A stretch of 64,000 nt of DNA from Streptomyces sp. CoH27 (GTDB taxonomy: Bacteria; Actinomycetota; Actinomycetes; Streptomycetales; Streptomycetaceae). Location of the stretch: positions 159,280 through 223,279 of the forward strand of contig NZ_JAIQYY010000019.1 of NCBI RefSeq assembly GCF_020181035.1. The letters are read 5' to 3'. Positions 13,370 to 21,832 of the stretch are shown piece by piece. Position numbers and translations under genes: made by a program. A model generated the notes under the pieces. That model ran no database searches and was not told the DNA's origin. It saw only the letters and a program-made list of their open reading frames with translations. How positions within the stretch are numbered: the stretch's first letter is position 1; every line of letters begins with the position of its first letter.

Positions 13370-14035
13370 ATGTCTGAAAGCACCACACCCGTCACCGAGT
13401 TGACCTCGCAGTACGTCAGCCAGGTGTCCAATGACCTCGAACGCAATGTCAAGGAACAGGAACGCATCACGGCCGAAATCGCGGCACTGCAAGAGCAGTT
13501 GACCGGTCTGCAGCATGATCACGGTGTCCTCGTGAGCATGCAGCAGGCGCTCGGTGTCACGCCCCCGGCCGACGCGCCGGCCGCCACCGAGGGCGTCGTG
13601 GTGCCCGCCCCGCGCAAGAAGTCCACCACGGCGACCGGCCCGGTGAAGACGCCGAAGAAGGCGAGCGTGCCGGAGGCCGAGGCCAAGAAGCAGCCGGCCA
13701 AGAAGCCCGCGGCGAAGAAGGCGGCGGCGAAGAAGCCCGAGGCCAAGAAGGCTGCCCCGCAGGCGGCTCAGCCCACGCTCGTCGAACTCGTCCGGCGTCA
13801 CCTGGCGGACCAGAAGGAGCCCCGTTCCGCGGCCGAGGTCGCCGAGGCACTCGGCAAGGCACTTCCCGACCGGGAGATCCAGACCAAGGTCATCCGCACC
13901 ACGCTGGAGAACCTGGTGGCCCGCAACGGCGCCCAGCGCACCAAGCAGGGCACGTCCGTCTTCTACACCGTTCCCGCTGCCGCCGAGGCTACGGCCGCGA
14001 GCGAGCCGGAGGCCGGGTCCGACGCCTCCGCGTGA
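13370..14035 (+). CDS. Coiled-coil, lysine/alanine-rich, winged-helix protein (H1-like tail)
   Basis: The 221-aa protein has three regions. Residues 15-60 form an amphipathic coiled coil (VSNDLERNVKEQERITAEIA). Residues 78-130 are a Lys/Ala/Pro tract with repeated AKKP units, like histone H1 or the tail of actinobacterial HU, so it should bind DNA non-specifically. Residues 135-200 look like a winged-helix domain (TLVELVRRHLADQ, then RTTLENLVARNGAQRTKQGT). It has no enzyme motif. The ATG at 13370 follows GGAGG. A cytosolic nucleoid-associated or regulatory role is inferred from composition. The upstream frame stays open but shows no coding character, so I did not extend the start. Confidence 0.65.
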   Translation: MSESTTPVTELTSQYVSQVSNDLERNVKEQERITAEIAALQEQLTGLQHDHGVLVSMQQALGVTPPADAPAATEGVVVPAPRKKSTTATGPVKTPKKASVPEAEAKKQPAKKPAAKKAAAKKPEAKKAAPQAAQPTLVELVRRHLADQKEPRSAAEVAEALGKALPDREIQTKVIRTTLENLVARNGAQRTKQGTSVFYTVPAAAEATAASEPEAGSDASA

Positions 14036-14310
14036 CCCGTGGTCGCGGTGCCGGCCGTGCCACCCGGGCGCCGAAGAAGTGTCTCCGGCCGCTCGGGACC
14101 GGTCGTGGTCGGCACCGGCGCGTGCCGGTTCCGGTCCTCCAGGTGGCGGTCGGCCGTGTCGTGTCGTGGACGACAAGGCCGCGCGGGGCCGAAGCCCGGC
14201 CCGACGGCCGTCCTGGAGCAACGCGACCGCGCCCGTCACCTGGACGTGGAAGACGACGAAGCCCTCGGCATGGCCGGCCGAGCATGCGCGGCCGTACGGC
14301 TGAGCCGCTG

Positions 14311-14675
14311 AGCGCCACCCTGACGGTGCACACACCACCCGAGGCCCGCCACCCGGTCGCCATCGAACAGAGCCACGCCGTCGCCCAGTGGGTCGTCGGG
14401 CAGGGCGCGGCCAAGGCCTGGACGGGTCCCGGCCGGCCGTGGCCGGTGACTCCGTCGGCGGCAACATGACCGCCGCGCTCCCCCTGACGGCCAAGGAGCG
14501 GGGCGGTCCCACGCTGGTCCAGCAGGTGCTGTGTCACCCGGTGACCGACGAGGCCGAGCGCGCCCAGATCATCCAGGACTTCGTGATGCTCAACGTCCTG
14601 CGCGGCACCCACGCGGCCGGGGCGGCCATCGACCTGGCCGTCCGCACGCCGCGCTCCGCTCTGCACTCCGGCTGA
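14311..14675 (+). pseudogene. Decayed alpha/beta-hydrolase (esterase/lipase) fragment
   Basis: One frame gives EARHPVAIEQSHAVAQWVVG (about 14340-14400). The sequence then shifts to another frame for SRPAVAGDSVGGNMTAALPL (about 14430-14490), LVQQVLCHPVTD, and a C-terminal helix ending at 14675. GDSVGGN is the nucleophile elbow (GDSxGG) of HSL-type hydrolases, and the surrounding residues fit that family. The N-terminal HGG region, the frame continuity near 14420, and the Asp/His part of the triad are missing. It is a remnant, not a functional gene. The preceding 14036-14310 bp contains nothing recognisable. Confidence 0.6.
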
Positions 14676-14753
14676 GCCGGAAGGTCACGTCTGCGGTATG
14701 CCGGAGTCCCACGTGCTCTCCACGGCGCCGGCCTCCCCGCAGGGTGACGGGGT

Positions 14754-14791
14754 GCCGGCGGCGGTCCGCTCCCCCTGAGACCGCCGCCGGC
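14754..14791. terminator. Strong hairpin terminator
   Basis: GCCGGCGGCGGTC (14754-14766) pairs perfectly with GACCGCCGCCGGC (14779-14791) around a 12-nt loop. It lies between the decayed hydrolase and the minus-strand gene ending at 14892. Confidence 0.7.
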
Positions 14792-14891
14792 TGCTTGTCA
14801 GGAATTCGGTCTCCCGTGACGTACCCTCGCTCGCGATGATTATCTGCGGTCGCCCTGCAGAAATGATTCCGCCGCGGTATTTCATACAGAA

Positions 14892-16178
14892 TTACCAACG
14901 TCTTTCGCAGGCGGACCAAACTTCCCGCAACAGCGTCGGACAATCCTCGCCGTAGGCGGCGACGGCCGCGAACACCGCGTCGAGGGCCGCCCGCAATGGA
15001 TCGCTCTCCCCGGCGCCCAGCAGTGCGGGCAGAACCATGTGCGGCTGGGAGACGGGCAGGGACGGGCCGGGCGCACCGATCGTGGCCCACAGCTTGTAGC
15101 CCGTCGCTCGGGTGGGCTCCGGCGCGGGCTCTTCGGAGGGCCCCGGCTCCTTCGCCCGGTCGGCAGCCGGTCCCACGATCCATGCGGTCGGTTCGGGCGC
15201 CGGAACCGGCAGGCACACCTCGTCACCGGCGGGCGCCTGGAACGGCGGACGCTCAGGTGGGACGGCCCGCCTCACGGTCCGGTGCGGGAGACCCGGATCG
15301 GCGTCAAAGGCCCGCCAGGCCCGCTCCGAGTCGTCGAGGGGCGGCGGCAGTGGCCGTCCCTCCGTCACGGCGGCGAGTCCGGCGGCGATCCGGTCCAGCT
15401 CCGCCAGCCCCGCGGCCTCGCACGCGCGACGCGCGGCGAGCAGGGCCACCGCACGCTGTACCGCGGGGCCGGCCGCGTCGATGGCGTGTACGAGAGGCGC
15501 GTCGAAGTCGATCAGACCGAGCACGTTGCCGTCGGCCTCGCGCAGCGCCGGGCTCGGCGACCGACCGCCCCATGCCCACCGCTCATAGGCCAACTCGCGT
15601 TCCTTTTCCGCCTCTTCCTGTGCACGACGGGCCCGGCGTCCGGCATCCGCGCGGTCGGCCGGTGTGGGCGGCGGTGGCAGCTCGCGGGCGTGGCCGTGCC
15701 AGTAGGCCGCCATCCGCGAGGTCGGCCGCACGACGCGGTCCGGTGCGGGCGCGGCGGGCCAGAACTGCAGGAGACAGCAGTCCAGTCGGGGCTCCTCGTC
15801 CAGCCGGGTGTCCTTCCGGTGGGCCGCGTCCATGCCCATGGCGCAGTACCGCACCCGGTAGTCGGTCTCGGCCAGGTCCAGCTCCCAGGTGTCCTCCCAC
15901 GCCCACCGCACGAGCCTCGTCCCGTCGGAGACGGGGCGGAAGGACACCTCCACGACGTCCTCCCAGCCTTCGGCCAACGGCGGTGCCTCCTCGTGCACTT
16001 CCACCGTGAAGCCCACATCGCCCGTGTGCAGTCCGGTGGTCAGCCACAGTGCGCCCGGAACTCCAGCCCCGCAGAGCCCGGCGGACTGGCCGGCGAACGC
16101 CTCCGCGAGGTCCGGGCCGAAATCCGCCCGTCCGCGGCGGCCGGGCCGGGGCTCGCCATCAGGTCGAGGTCCGTTCAC
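14892..16178 (-). CDS. Protein of unknown function, 428 aa
   Basis: I do not recognise a family. Residues 35-150 look like a beta-rich domain (LWLTTGLHTGDVGFTVEVHE, then EDTWELDLAETDYRVRYCAM) with a DCCLLQFWPA segment. Residues 165-200 are a charged helix (RARRAQEEAEKERELAYERW) likely to form a coiled coil. After an Ala-rich helical stretch, residues 330-380 are Pro/Glu-rich linker. A short globular C-terminus ends REVWSACERRW. The start is a GTG at 16178. It is divergent from the SDR gene, with 38 bp between the starts. The intact 1.3-kb frame with normal codon bias supports a real cytosolic protein. Confidence 0.65.
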   Translation of the reverse strand: MNGPRPDGEPRPGRRGRADFGPDLAEAFAGQSAGLCGAGVPGALWLTTGLHTGDVGFTVEVHEEAPPLAEGWEDVVEVSFRPVSDGTRLVRWAWEDTWELDLAETDYRVRYCAMGMDAAHRKDTRLDEEPRLDCCLLQFWPAAPAPDRVVRPTSRMAAYWHGHARELPPPPTPADRADAGRRARRAQEEAEKERELAYERWAWGGRSPSPALREADGNVLGLIDFDAPLVHAIDAAGPAVQRAVALLAARRACEAAGLAELDRIAAGLAAVTEGRPLPPPLDDSERAWRAFDADPGLPHRTVRRAVPPERPPFQAPAGDEVCLPVPAPEPTAWIVGPAADRAKEPGPSEEPAPEPTRATGYKLWATIGAPGPSLPVSQPHMVLPALLGAGESDPLRAALDAVFAAVAAYGEDCPTLLREVWSACERRW

Positions 16179-16216
16179 CGCCAGCGTGTCTCGCGTCCCG
16201 CCCCTGAAATGGAGTC

Positions 16217-16966
16217 ATGACTTCACAAGCACCCCTGAACGGCAGGAAGGCGCTGGTCACCGGCGGCAGCCGTGGGATCGGCGCGGCGACGGCACGACGA
16301 CTGGCACAGGAGGGCGCGGACGTGGCCGTGACCTATGTGCACGGCAAGGAGGCAGCACAGGAGGTGGTACGCGACATCGAGGCGCTCGGGCGGCGGGCGG
16401 TGGCCCTGCGGGCGGATGCCGCGGACGCGGCGGAGGCGGCCGGCGCGGTGCACCGTGCGGCGGAGGCGCTCGGGGGCCTGGACGTGCTGGTGAACAACGC
16501 GGCCCTCGGCCTGATGCAGCCACTGGAGGACATGTCGCTCGCCGACGTGGACCGGCTCATCGCCGTGAACGTGCGCGGGGTGTTCCTCGCCTCCCAGGCC
16601 GCTGCCGCGCTCATGGCACCCGGAGGGCGGATCGTCACCGTCGGCAGTTGCATCACCCAGCACGTGCCTGCCCCCGGCGGCACCCTGTACGCGATGAGCA
16701 AGTCGGCCGTCGTGGGGCTGACGAAGGCGCTGGCCCGGGAGCTGGGCGGGCGCGGGATCACCGCGAACGTCGTACACCCGGGCCCGACCGACACCGACAT
16801 GAACCCCGCCGACGGGCCCTTCGCGGCCGGCCAGGCGGCCATGACCGCGCTGGGCCGCTACGGCACGGCCGAGGAGGTGGCCTCCGCCGTCGCCTACCTC
16901 GCCGGCCCGGAGGCGGCGTACATGACGGGGGCGGAGCTGTCGGTGGACGGCGGACACGCGGCATGA
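16217..16966 (+). CDS. SDR-family oxidoreductase (3-oxoacyl-ACP reductase-like)
   Basis: This classical short-chain dehydrogenase has 249 aa, the usual length. Motifs in order are TGGSRGIG (residues 14-21, cofactor), DVLVNNAALG (about 87-96), the catalytic Ser in VTVGSCITQHV, YAMSK (Tyr-x-x-x-Lys, about 155-159) and VHPGPTDTDMN. The Arg after the first beta strand favours NADPH. Substrates of this family are too diverse to assign. GGAG lies 6 nt before the ATG. No partner gene lies in the same direction nearby. Confidence 0.85.
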   Translation: MTSQAPLNGRKALVTGGSRGIGAATARRLAQEGADVAVTYVHGKEAAQEVVRDIEALGRRAVALRADAADAAEAAGAVHRAAEALGGLDVLVNNAALGLMQPLEDMSLADVDRLIAVNVRGVFLASQAAAALMAPGGRIVTVGSCITQHVPAPGGTLYAMSKSAVVGLTKALARELGGRGITANVVHPGPTDTDMNPADGPFAAGQAAMTALGRYGTAEEVASAVAYLAGPEAAYMTGAELSVDGGHAA

Positions 16967-17006
16967 GCGGGCGGGGCGCATCGGACTTCGGCCCGGCGCG
17001 CCCCGG

Positions 17007-17060
17007 CTCGACCCGCTCGACCCGCTCGACCCGCTCGACCCGCTCGACCCGCTCGACCCG
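17007..17060. repeat. Six tandem copies of a 9-bp unit CTCGACCCG
   Basis: Six perfect copies occupy 54 bp in the intergenic region after the SDR gene. It is likely a slippage-generated minisatellite. It is too short and uninterrupted to be CRISPR. Confidence 0.9.
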
Positions 17061-17185
17061 ATGGTGCGCCCCGACTCGGCCATGTCGACCAGGCGGTGTG
17101 TCCGGTGCCCGCCCCGGCTCGGGCCGACCGGCCGATGGACCGGTGTTTCGCGTGCCGGTTGACCGTGACCGAGGGATGGCTTTGG

Positions 17186-17785
17186 ATGGGGGCCATGTCG
17201 GGTGGCGCACAGGCCGGGGCGGAGCCGCTTCTCCTCTTCTCCACGCAGGACGCGTGGGAGCAGTGGCTGGAGGAGAACCACACGGACGTCGCGGGTGTCT
17301 GGCTGAAGATCCCGAAGAAGGGCTCGGGAATCGACGGCGTCGACTACGCGCGGGCACTGGAGTCGGCGCTCTGCTTCGGCTGGATCGACGGGCAGAAGAA
17401 GAAGCTGGACGAGCTGCACTGGTTGCAGCGCTTCACTCCGCGTCGGCGGGGCAGCAAGTGGTCGCAGGTGAACCGGCAGAAGGCCGTCGAGCTGACCGAG
17501 CAGGGCCGGATGCGACCGGCCGGTCTGCGGGAGGTGGAGCAGGCCAGGGCGGACGGCCGCTGGGAGGCCGCGTACGCCGCGCAGAGCACGGCGACGGTGC
17601 CCGATGATCTCCAGGCTGCCCTGGACGCCGTCCCGGAGGCGCGGGCCTTCTTCGCGACCCTGGACAGCCGCAACCGGTTCGCGATCCTGTACCGGGTCCA
17701 GGACGCGAAGAGGCCCCAGACCCGGGCGGACCGCATCGAGAAGTTCGTCGCCATGCTCGCCGAGCAGCGGAAGATCTATCCCTGA
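17186..17785 (+). CDS. YdeI/OmpD-associated family protein
   Basis: The 199-aa protein matches the YdeI-like family, sometimes called bacteriocin-protection proteins. It shows FSTQDAWEQWLEENHTDVAG, WLKIPKKGSGIDGVDYARAL, ALCFGWIDGQKKKLDELHWL, FTPRRRGSKWSQVN and the C-terminal RIEKFVAMLAEQRKIYP motif. E. coli YdeI is linked to polymyxin resistance; the biochemical role is unsettled. No signal peptide is seen. The ATG at 17186 has GAGGG about 10 nt upstream; an ATG at 17195 with GGGGG closer is equally possible. Its 3' end overlaps the convergent small membrane-protein gene by 10 bp. Confidence 0.8.
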   Translation: MGAMSGGAQAGAEPLLLFSTQDAWEQWLEENHTDVAGVWLKIPKKGSGIDGVDYARALESALCFGWIDGQKKKLDELHWLQRFTPRRRGSKWSQVNRQKAVELTEQGRMRPAGLREVEQARADGRWEAAYAAQSTATVPDDLQAALDAVPEARAFFATLDSRNRFAILYRVQDAKRPQTRADRIEKFVAMLAEQRKIYP

Positions 17786-18159
17786 CCGGTGGCTCGGGCG
17801 CGCTCGGGCTGCGGATTGCCGCGCCGCCTCGGGAGAAGTCCGAACCCCGCCCCCAGCGCGACGAGGCCCATCCCCACCGCGGCCATGACGCCCTGCGTGC
17901 CGTCCACCGCGACCGCGCAGAACGCGGCGACGGTGCCGTTGAACAGGAACAGGAACCACAGCACCGGCCGGCGCGACAGGAAGGACTTGACCGGCTCCTT
18001 GCGGGCGATGCGGGAGCCGGCCACCAGCGAGAGGGCGATGCCGCCGTAGGTGGCCACGCTCTTCGCCGTGCCGTCGAGGACGGTGCCGGAGGCCGCCGCC
18101 GCCGAGAGTCCGGCGACGCACGTGATCCAGAGGGTGGCCGTGGTGAGCAGGGACTTCAT
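17776..18159 (-). CDS. Small membrane protein, 127 aa, unknown function
   Basis: Four hydrophobic segments are predicted: residues 3-23 (TTATLWITCVAGLSAAAASG), 38-52, 65-84 (VLWFLFLFNGTVAAFCAVAV) and 88-106 (GVMAAVGMGLVALGAGFGLL). Basic loops (SRIARKEPVK) and a basic tail (PRRRGNPQPERARATGQ) suggest a cytoplasmic C-terminus. I do not recognise the family. It is divergent from the sensor kinase gene and convergent with the YdeI-like gene. The ATG at 18159 has only a modest GGAAGG-type site. Confidence 0.65.
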   Translation of the reverse strand: MKSLLTTATLWITCVAGLSAAAASGTVLDGTAKSVATYGGIALSLVAGSRIARKEPVKSFLSRRPVLWFLFLFNGTVAAFCAVAVDGTQGVMAAVGMGLVALGAGFGLLPRRRGNPQPERARATGQG

Positions 18160-18327
18160 GAGGGGACTGCCTTCCGGGGAGGGGCGGGAACGTGTGGTTC
18201 CACCGTCTCGTCACCCGGTCGCGGCCACGAGGGTGTGCGCTCCCGAAGCGGGGGTGTAGCCCGCTGCACCCCGTTGGTGTGGGCCGCTCCCCCGCCGTCG
18301 GGCAGCCGGGCACCTAGCGTGGCCGGT

Positions 18328-19482
18328 ATGCGGAAAACCATGCGGCAGGCCGGGCGGGCCACGGTTCATCTGGTGCTTGCGGGGGCGATGGTGTTCGGCC
18401 TCTGCCTCTTCGTCACCGTGCTGCTGATCACCGCTGTCGGCACGCTCACGGTGGTCGGGGCCTGGCTGCTGCCCGAGACCGTGCTGCTGATCCGGCGGAT
18501 CGCCGGGGCCAAGCGCGCCATGACGGCCGCGTGGACGGGCCGGGAGATCCCCGAGGCGTACCAGCCGATCACCGGTCCGCTGCGGCAGCGGCTGCGCACC
18601 GCCGTCCACGACCCCGGCACGCGCACCGATCTGCGCTGGATGTTCGCCTCGTACGGCTACGGCACCCTCGTCCTGGTCGCGTTGCCGCTGTGGCCGCTCG
18701 GCCTGGTGGCCGACGGGGTGTGGTGCGGGCTGCTGCGGCGCGCCCCGGTCGTCCTGCCGCTGATCACCCGGCTCGCCGACCTGGAGACCCGCTGGTCACA
18801 GGCCCTGCTCAGGCCCGCTCCGCAGGCGCTGCTGGCCGCCCGGGTCGAGCGGCTGGCGGCCACCCGTGCCGACGCCGTCATCGCCCACGAAGCCGAACTG
18901 CGCCGTATCGAACGCGACCTGCACGACGGCGCCCAGGCCCGCCTGGTGGCCCTCTCGATGCGGCTCGGGCTCGCCCTGCGTGCCTACGACCGGGACCCCG
19001 AGGCCGCCCGCGCGCTCCTCGTCGACGCACATCACCACGCCCAGGAGGCGCTGACCGAGCTGCGGCACGTGGTGCGCGGCATCCACCCGCCGGTGCTCAC
19101 CGACCGGGGTCTCGTCGGAGCCGTACGGGCCCTCGCGGCGAGCAGCGGGCTCGATGTGACCGTGAGCGTGACGGGCGGCCTGGAGGAGGGGCCACGGCCT
19201 CCGGCGGCGATCGAGGCCGCCGCGTACTTCGCCGTGGCCGAGGCGCTGACCAACGCGGCCAAGCACGGCGGCGGCCGGCGGGCGGACGTACGGCTGGAGC
19301 GCCTGCGCGGCGGGCTGCGGACCGTGATCGGCGACGACGGCCACGGGGGCGCCGACGAGCGCGGCGGCACGGGCCTGCTCGGCGTCCGGCGCCGGGTCGC
19401 GGCCCTGGACGGCGAGCTGACGGTGACCAGCCCCGCCGGCGGCCCGACCGTGATCGAGGTGGAGCTTCCCTGCGTGTGGTGA
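18328..19482 (+). CDS. Orphan NarL-type sensor histidine kinase
   Basis: This 384-aa membrane kinase has two hydrophobic regions (about residues 13-55 and 108-140) forming an N-terminal sensor. The HisKA_3 dimerisation/phosphoacceptor box RRIERDLHDGAQARLVALS has the phospho-His near residue 200. HATPase motifs follow: FAVAEALTNAAKHG (N box), IGDDGHGG (G1) and GTGLLGVRRRV (G2). No response-regulator gene lies beside it, unusual for this class. A TAGCGT -10 box lies 7 nt before the ATG at 18328, predicting a leaderless mRNA. The ligand is unknown. Confidence 0.85.
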   Translation: MRKTMRQAGRATVHLVLAGAMVFGLCLFVTVLLITAVGTLTVVGAWLLPETVLLIRRIAGAKRAMTAAWTGREIPEAYQPITGPLRQRLRTAVHDPGTRTDLRWMFASYGYGTLVLVALPLWPLGLVADGVWCGLLRRAPVVLPLITRLADLETRWSQALLRPAPQALLAARVERLAATRADAVIAHEAELRRIERDLHDGAQARLVALSMRLGLALRAYDRDPEAARALLVDAHHHAQEALTELRHVVRGIHPPVLTDRGLVGAVRALAASSGLDVTVSVTGGLEEGPRPPAAIEAAAYFAVAEALTNAAKHGGGRRADVRLERLRGGLRTVIGDDGHGGADERGGTGLLGVRRRVAALDGELTVTSPAGGPTVIEVELPCVW

Positions 19483-19572
19483 CGGCCCGCACCGAGGGTC
19501 TTGATCGCGATGCCGGACTGCATGGCCGGCACAGCACACGTGCTTCGGGCACGCTCGATGCCTCGGCACGCG

Positions 19573-21036
19573 TCACCAGTCACGGTCCGCCGTTTGCGGC
19601 GTCGCCGACCCGGGAGTTGCCCGGAGCCCCAGGTGACGCAGTGCGGCCGCCGCCGCTCCGGCGCCGCACAGGCCGTGGGCGCCGGGGCCCGGCGGGGTGG
19701 CCGCTGAGCAGAGGAACACCCCGGGCAGGCCGGTGGCGTACGGGTCGAGGGCCGGGCGGGGGCCCAGGAGGAGCTGGGGGGTGGTCTTGGCTCCGGTGAC
19801 GATGTCGCCGCCGGTGAAGTTGGGGTTGGCGGCCGCGAACCGGGCGGGTGGGGTGGCCCGCAGGCCCACGATGCGGTCGCGGGCGCCGGGGGCGAACCGC
19901 TCCAGTTGCCCGAGGATCGCTTCGGTGGCGTCCGCGTCGTAGCCGTGCGGGACATGGGCGTAGGCGTACACGGGGTGGACGTCACCGGCCGAGCGGGCGG
20001 GGTCGGCCAGGTACTGCTGGCCGACCAGGACGAAGGGGCGTTCGGGCATGCGGCCGGCCACCACGTCCCGCTCCGCCTGTGCCACCTCGGCGAGCGGGCC
20101 GCCCAGGTGCACCGTGGACGCCCGGCGCGCGTGCGCGTTCGTCCAGGGCACACCGCCCTCGACGGCCAGGTCGAGCTTGAAGACGGCGGGTGCGCGATGG
20201 AAGCGCCGGTAGGCGTCGCGCACCCGGGCGGGCAGCCGGTCGCCGTACAGGGCCGCGACCTGGCCCGGGTCGAGGTCGAGGAGGGTGACGTCGGCGGGGG
20301 GCAGCTGCCGGCGGTCGGTGACGCGGACGCCGGTGTGGACGGTGCCTCCGTGCTCGCGCAGTACGCGCTCCATGGCGTGCGCGATGGACTGCGAACCGCC
20401 CTCGGCCACGGCCCAGCCCGCCGCGTGGCCCGCGGTGAGGATGCCGAGTCCGATCGCCGAGGTGAACGGGCGGGACAGCGGGCGCATGGCGTGCGCCGCC
20501 ACGCCGGCCCACAGGGCCCGCGCCCGGGGCGTGCGGAAGAGGCGGGCGAGGACGGTGGCGGGCAGGGTGGTGGGCAGGCCGAAGCGGGCAAGCAGCAGCG
20601 GGTGGGAGGGGACGCGCAGGAGGGGGCCCAGCGCATCGTGGGCCAGGGCGTCCCAGTGCCGTACGGGGGTGGTGAACAGGGCCTGATAGCGGTCGCCGTC
20701 GGGGCCGAGCAGGCGGGCCGTGTCCGGTACGGAGCGCAGCAGCACCCCGGCGCTGCCGTCATCCAGCGGGTGTACGCAGTCGACGTCGGCCGTCCGCCAG
20801 CGCAGCCCGTACCGGTCGAGGCCGAGGGCGCGCAGGGCCGGGGACGTGACGGCGGTGGGGTGGATCGCCGAGCAGTGATCGTGCAGCAGGCCGGGCAGGA
20901 GGGCCTCGGAGCTGCGGGTGCCGCCGCCGATCTCGTCCGCCGCCTCCAGGACCGTGACCTCCAGCCCCGCCTTGGCGAGAAAGGCAGCGGCGGCGAGCCC
21001 GTTGGGCCCGGCGCCGACCACGACCGCGGACGTCAT
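19573..21036 (-). CDS. FAD-dependent oxidoreductase, phytoene desaturase/CrtI-like
   Basis: The 487-aa flavoprotein has an N-terminal dinucleotide motif VVVGAGPNGLAAAAFLAKAG (residues 5-24) followed by EAADEIGGGTRS, hallmarks of the phytoene-dehydrogenase/amine-oxidase group. The C-terminus has the second FAD signature LPGVFLCSAATPPGPGAHG. Internal segments HYDCSAIHP-like LLHDHCSAIHP and GGSQSIAHAMERVLREHGG fit the NAD(P)/FAD oxidoreductases related to eukaryotic PYROXD2. No carotenoid genes are nearby, so a carotenoid role is unlikely and the substrate is unknown. It is convergent with the sensor kinase gene. Confidence 0.75.
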   Translation of the reverse strand: MTSAVVVGAGPNGLAAAAFLAKAGLEVTVLEAADEIGGGTRSSEALLPGLLHDHCSAIHPTAVTSPALRALGLDRYGLRWRTADVDCVHPLDDGSAGVLLRSVPDTARLLGPDGDRYQALFTTPVRHWDALAHDALGPLLRVPSHPLLLARFGLPTTLPATVLARLFRTPRARALWAGVAAHAMRPLSRPFTSAIGLGILTAGHAAGWAVAEGGSQSIAHAMERVLREHGGTVHTGVRVTDRRQLPPADVTLLDLDPGQVAALYGDRLPARVRDAYRRFHRAPAVFKLDLAVEGGVPWTNAHARRASTVHLGGPLAEVAQAERDVVAGRMPERPFVLVGQQYLADPARSAGDVHPVYAYAHVPHGYDADATEAILGQLERFAPGARDRIVGLRATPPARFAAANPNFTGGDIVTGAKTTPQLLLGPRPALDPYATGLPGVFLCSAATPPGPGAHGLCGAGAAAAALRHLGLRATPGSATPQTADRDW

Positions 21037-21131
21037 GCCGTGCCCCCCGTGGCGACTCGTGCAGAAATCAGATGGCCGCGGTGATCGTAACCCTCGGCCG
21101 CTCCGACCTCGGCTGCCCGCGCCGGCTCAGC

Positions 21132-21209
21132 TCAGCACTGGGGCCGCTTCCCGTGGTTGGCGGCGTGGCCGCGCCGTGACTTCTTCTTCCGGCGTCGCTT
21201 CGAGGACAT
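21132..21209 (-). CDS. Very small basic ribosomal protein, bL37-like (25 aa)
   Basis: The ATG at 21209 follows a perfect AGGAGG site 6 nt upstream. The 25-residue product begins MSSKRRRKKKSRRGHAANHG and ends KRPQC: almost wholly basic, with the ANHGKRP signature of the actinobacterial small large-subunit protein bL37. It would sit in the 50S subunit, bound to 23S rRNA. The gene stands alone between an oxidoreductase gene and a Gre-family gene, away from ribosomal operons. An unusual C-terminal Cys is present. It may be a paralogue. The short length keeps the call tentative, but the ribosome site and signature are persuasive. Confidence 0.65.
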   Translation of the reverse strand: MSSKRRRKKKSRRGHAANHGKRPQC

Positions 21210-21319
21210 GGCAACCTCCTGCCGAGGAAAAGATTCGATATACGCTACGAAAAATATCCCTCTTGTCGCATTTCAAAGCATCTTGAAGCATATGCACCCT
21301 TTGGAGTGAAGGAGCCGCC

Positions 21320-21805
21320 ATGACCGGTGATCCGGAGCCGATCAGCGCCACGGCCCGGCGCGCACTGGAGCAGGAGCTGGCCGACCTGCGTGACGAGCGG
21401 CGACTCGTCGCCGGGACCGTGCGGGACACCGCCGAGGTGGGCGACAGCGCCGACGAGGCAGACGAGTTGCGGCGTGCCGACCAGCTCGACCGCCTGGACC
21501 GCCGTATCGAGGACATCACGGTACGGCTGCGTCAGGCGGCCGTGGCCGGGCCCGCACCCACCGATGCCGTGGGGGTGGGCAGCACGGTCACTGTCCGCTT
21601 CCCGGACGGCTCGGTGGAGACCCTGCAGGTCGGGGAGGTCGCCGAGGCCCTGGACCAGAACCTGGTCACCGTCGACAGCCCGTTCGGCCAGGCCCTGCTC
21701 GGCCACCGTCCCGGCGACACCGTCCGCTTCAGGACACCGGGCGGGCCGGCGAGCGCGGTCGTGGTGTCGATCGGCGAGCAAGGTGATCAAGACGAGCAGG
21801 GCTGA
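21320..21805 (+). CDS. GreA/GreB-family elongation factor
   Basis: The 161-aa protein has the two Gre domains. An N-terminal coiled coil (residues 10-75) has an acidic tip, EVGDSADEADELR, which in GreA reaches into the RNA polymerase secondary channel to stimulate transcript cleavage. A C-terminal FKBP-like domain (residues 85-155) contains VGVGSTVTVRFPDGS and PFGQALLGHRPGDTV. It differs from housekeeping GreA in its Arg/Asp-rich coil, so a specialised role is possible. A GGAG site precedes the ATG at 21320. It is divergent from the bL37-like gene and convergent with the Clp ATPase gene. Confidence 0.85.
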   Translation: MTGDPEPISATARRALEQELADLRDERRLVAGTVRDTAEVGDSADEADELRRADQLDRLDRRIEDITVRLRQAAVAGPAPTDAVGVGSTVTVRFPDGSVETLQVGEVAEALDQNLVTVDSPFGQALLGHRPGDTVRFRTPGGPASAVVVSIGEQGDQDEQG

Positions 21806-21832
21806 ACGGCCGTTGCCGATCGCGGTGGTCGG

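Noticed and set aside
17007..17060. CRISPR-like array
   Set aside because: The units are 9 bp with no spacers and no cas genes nearby, so it is a simple tandem repeat.
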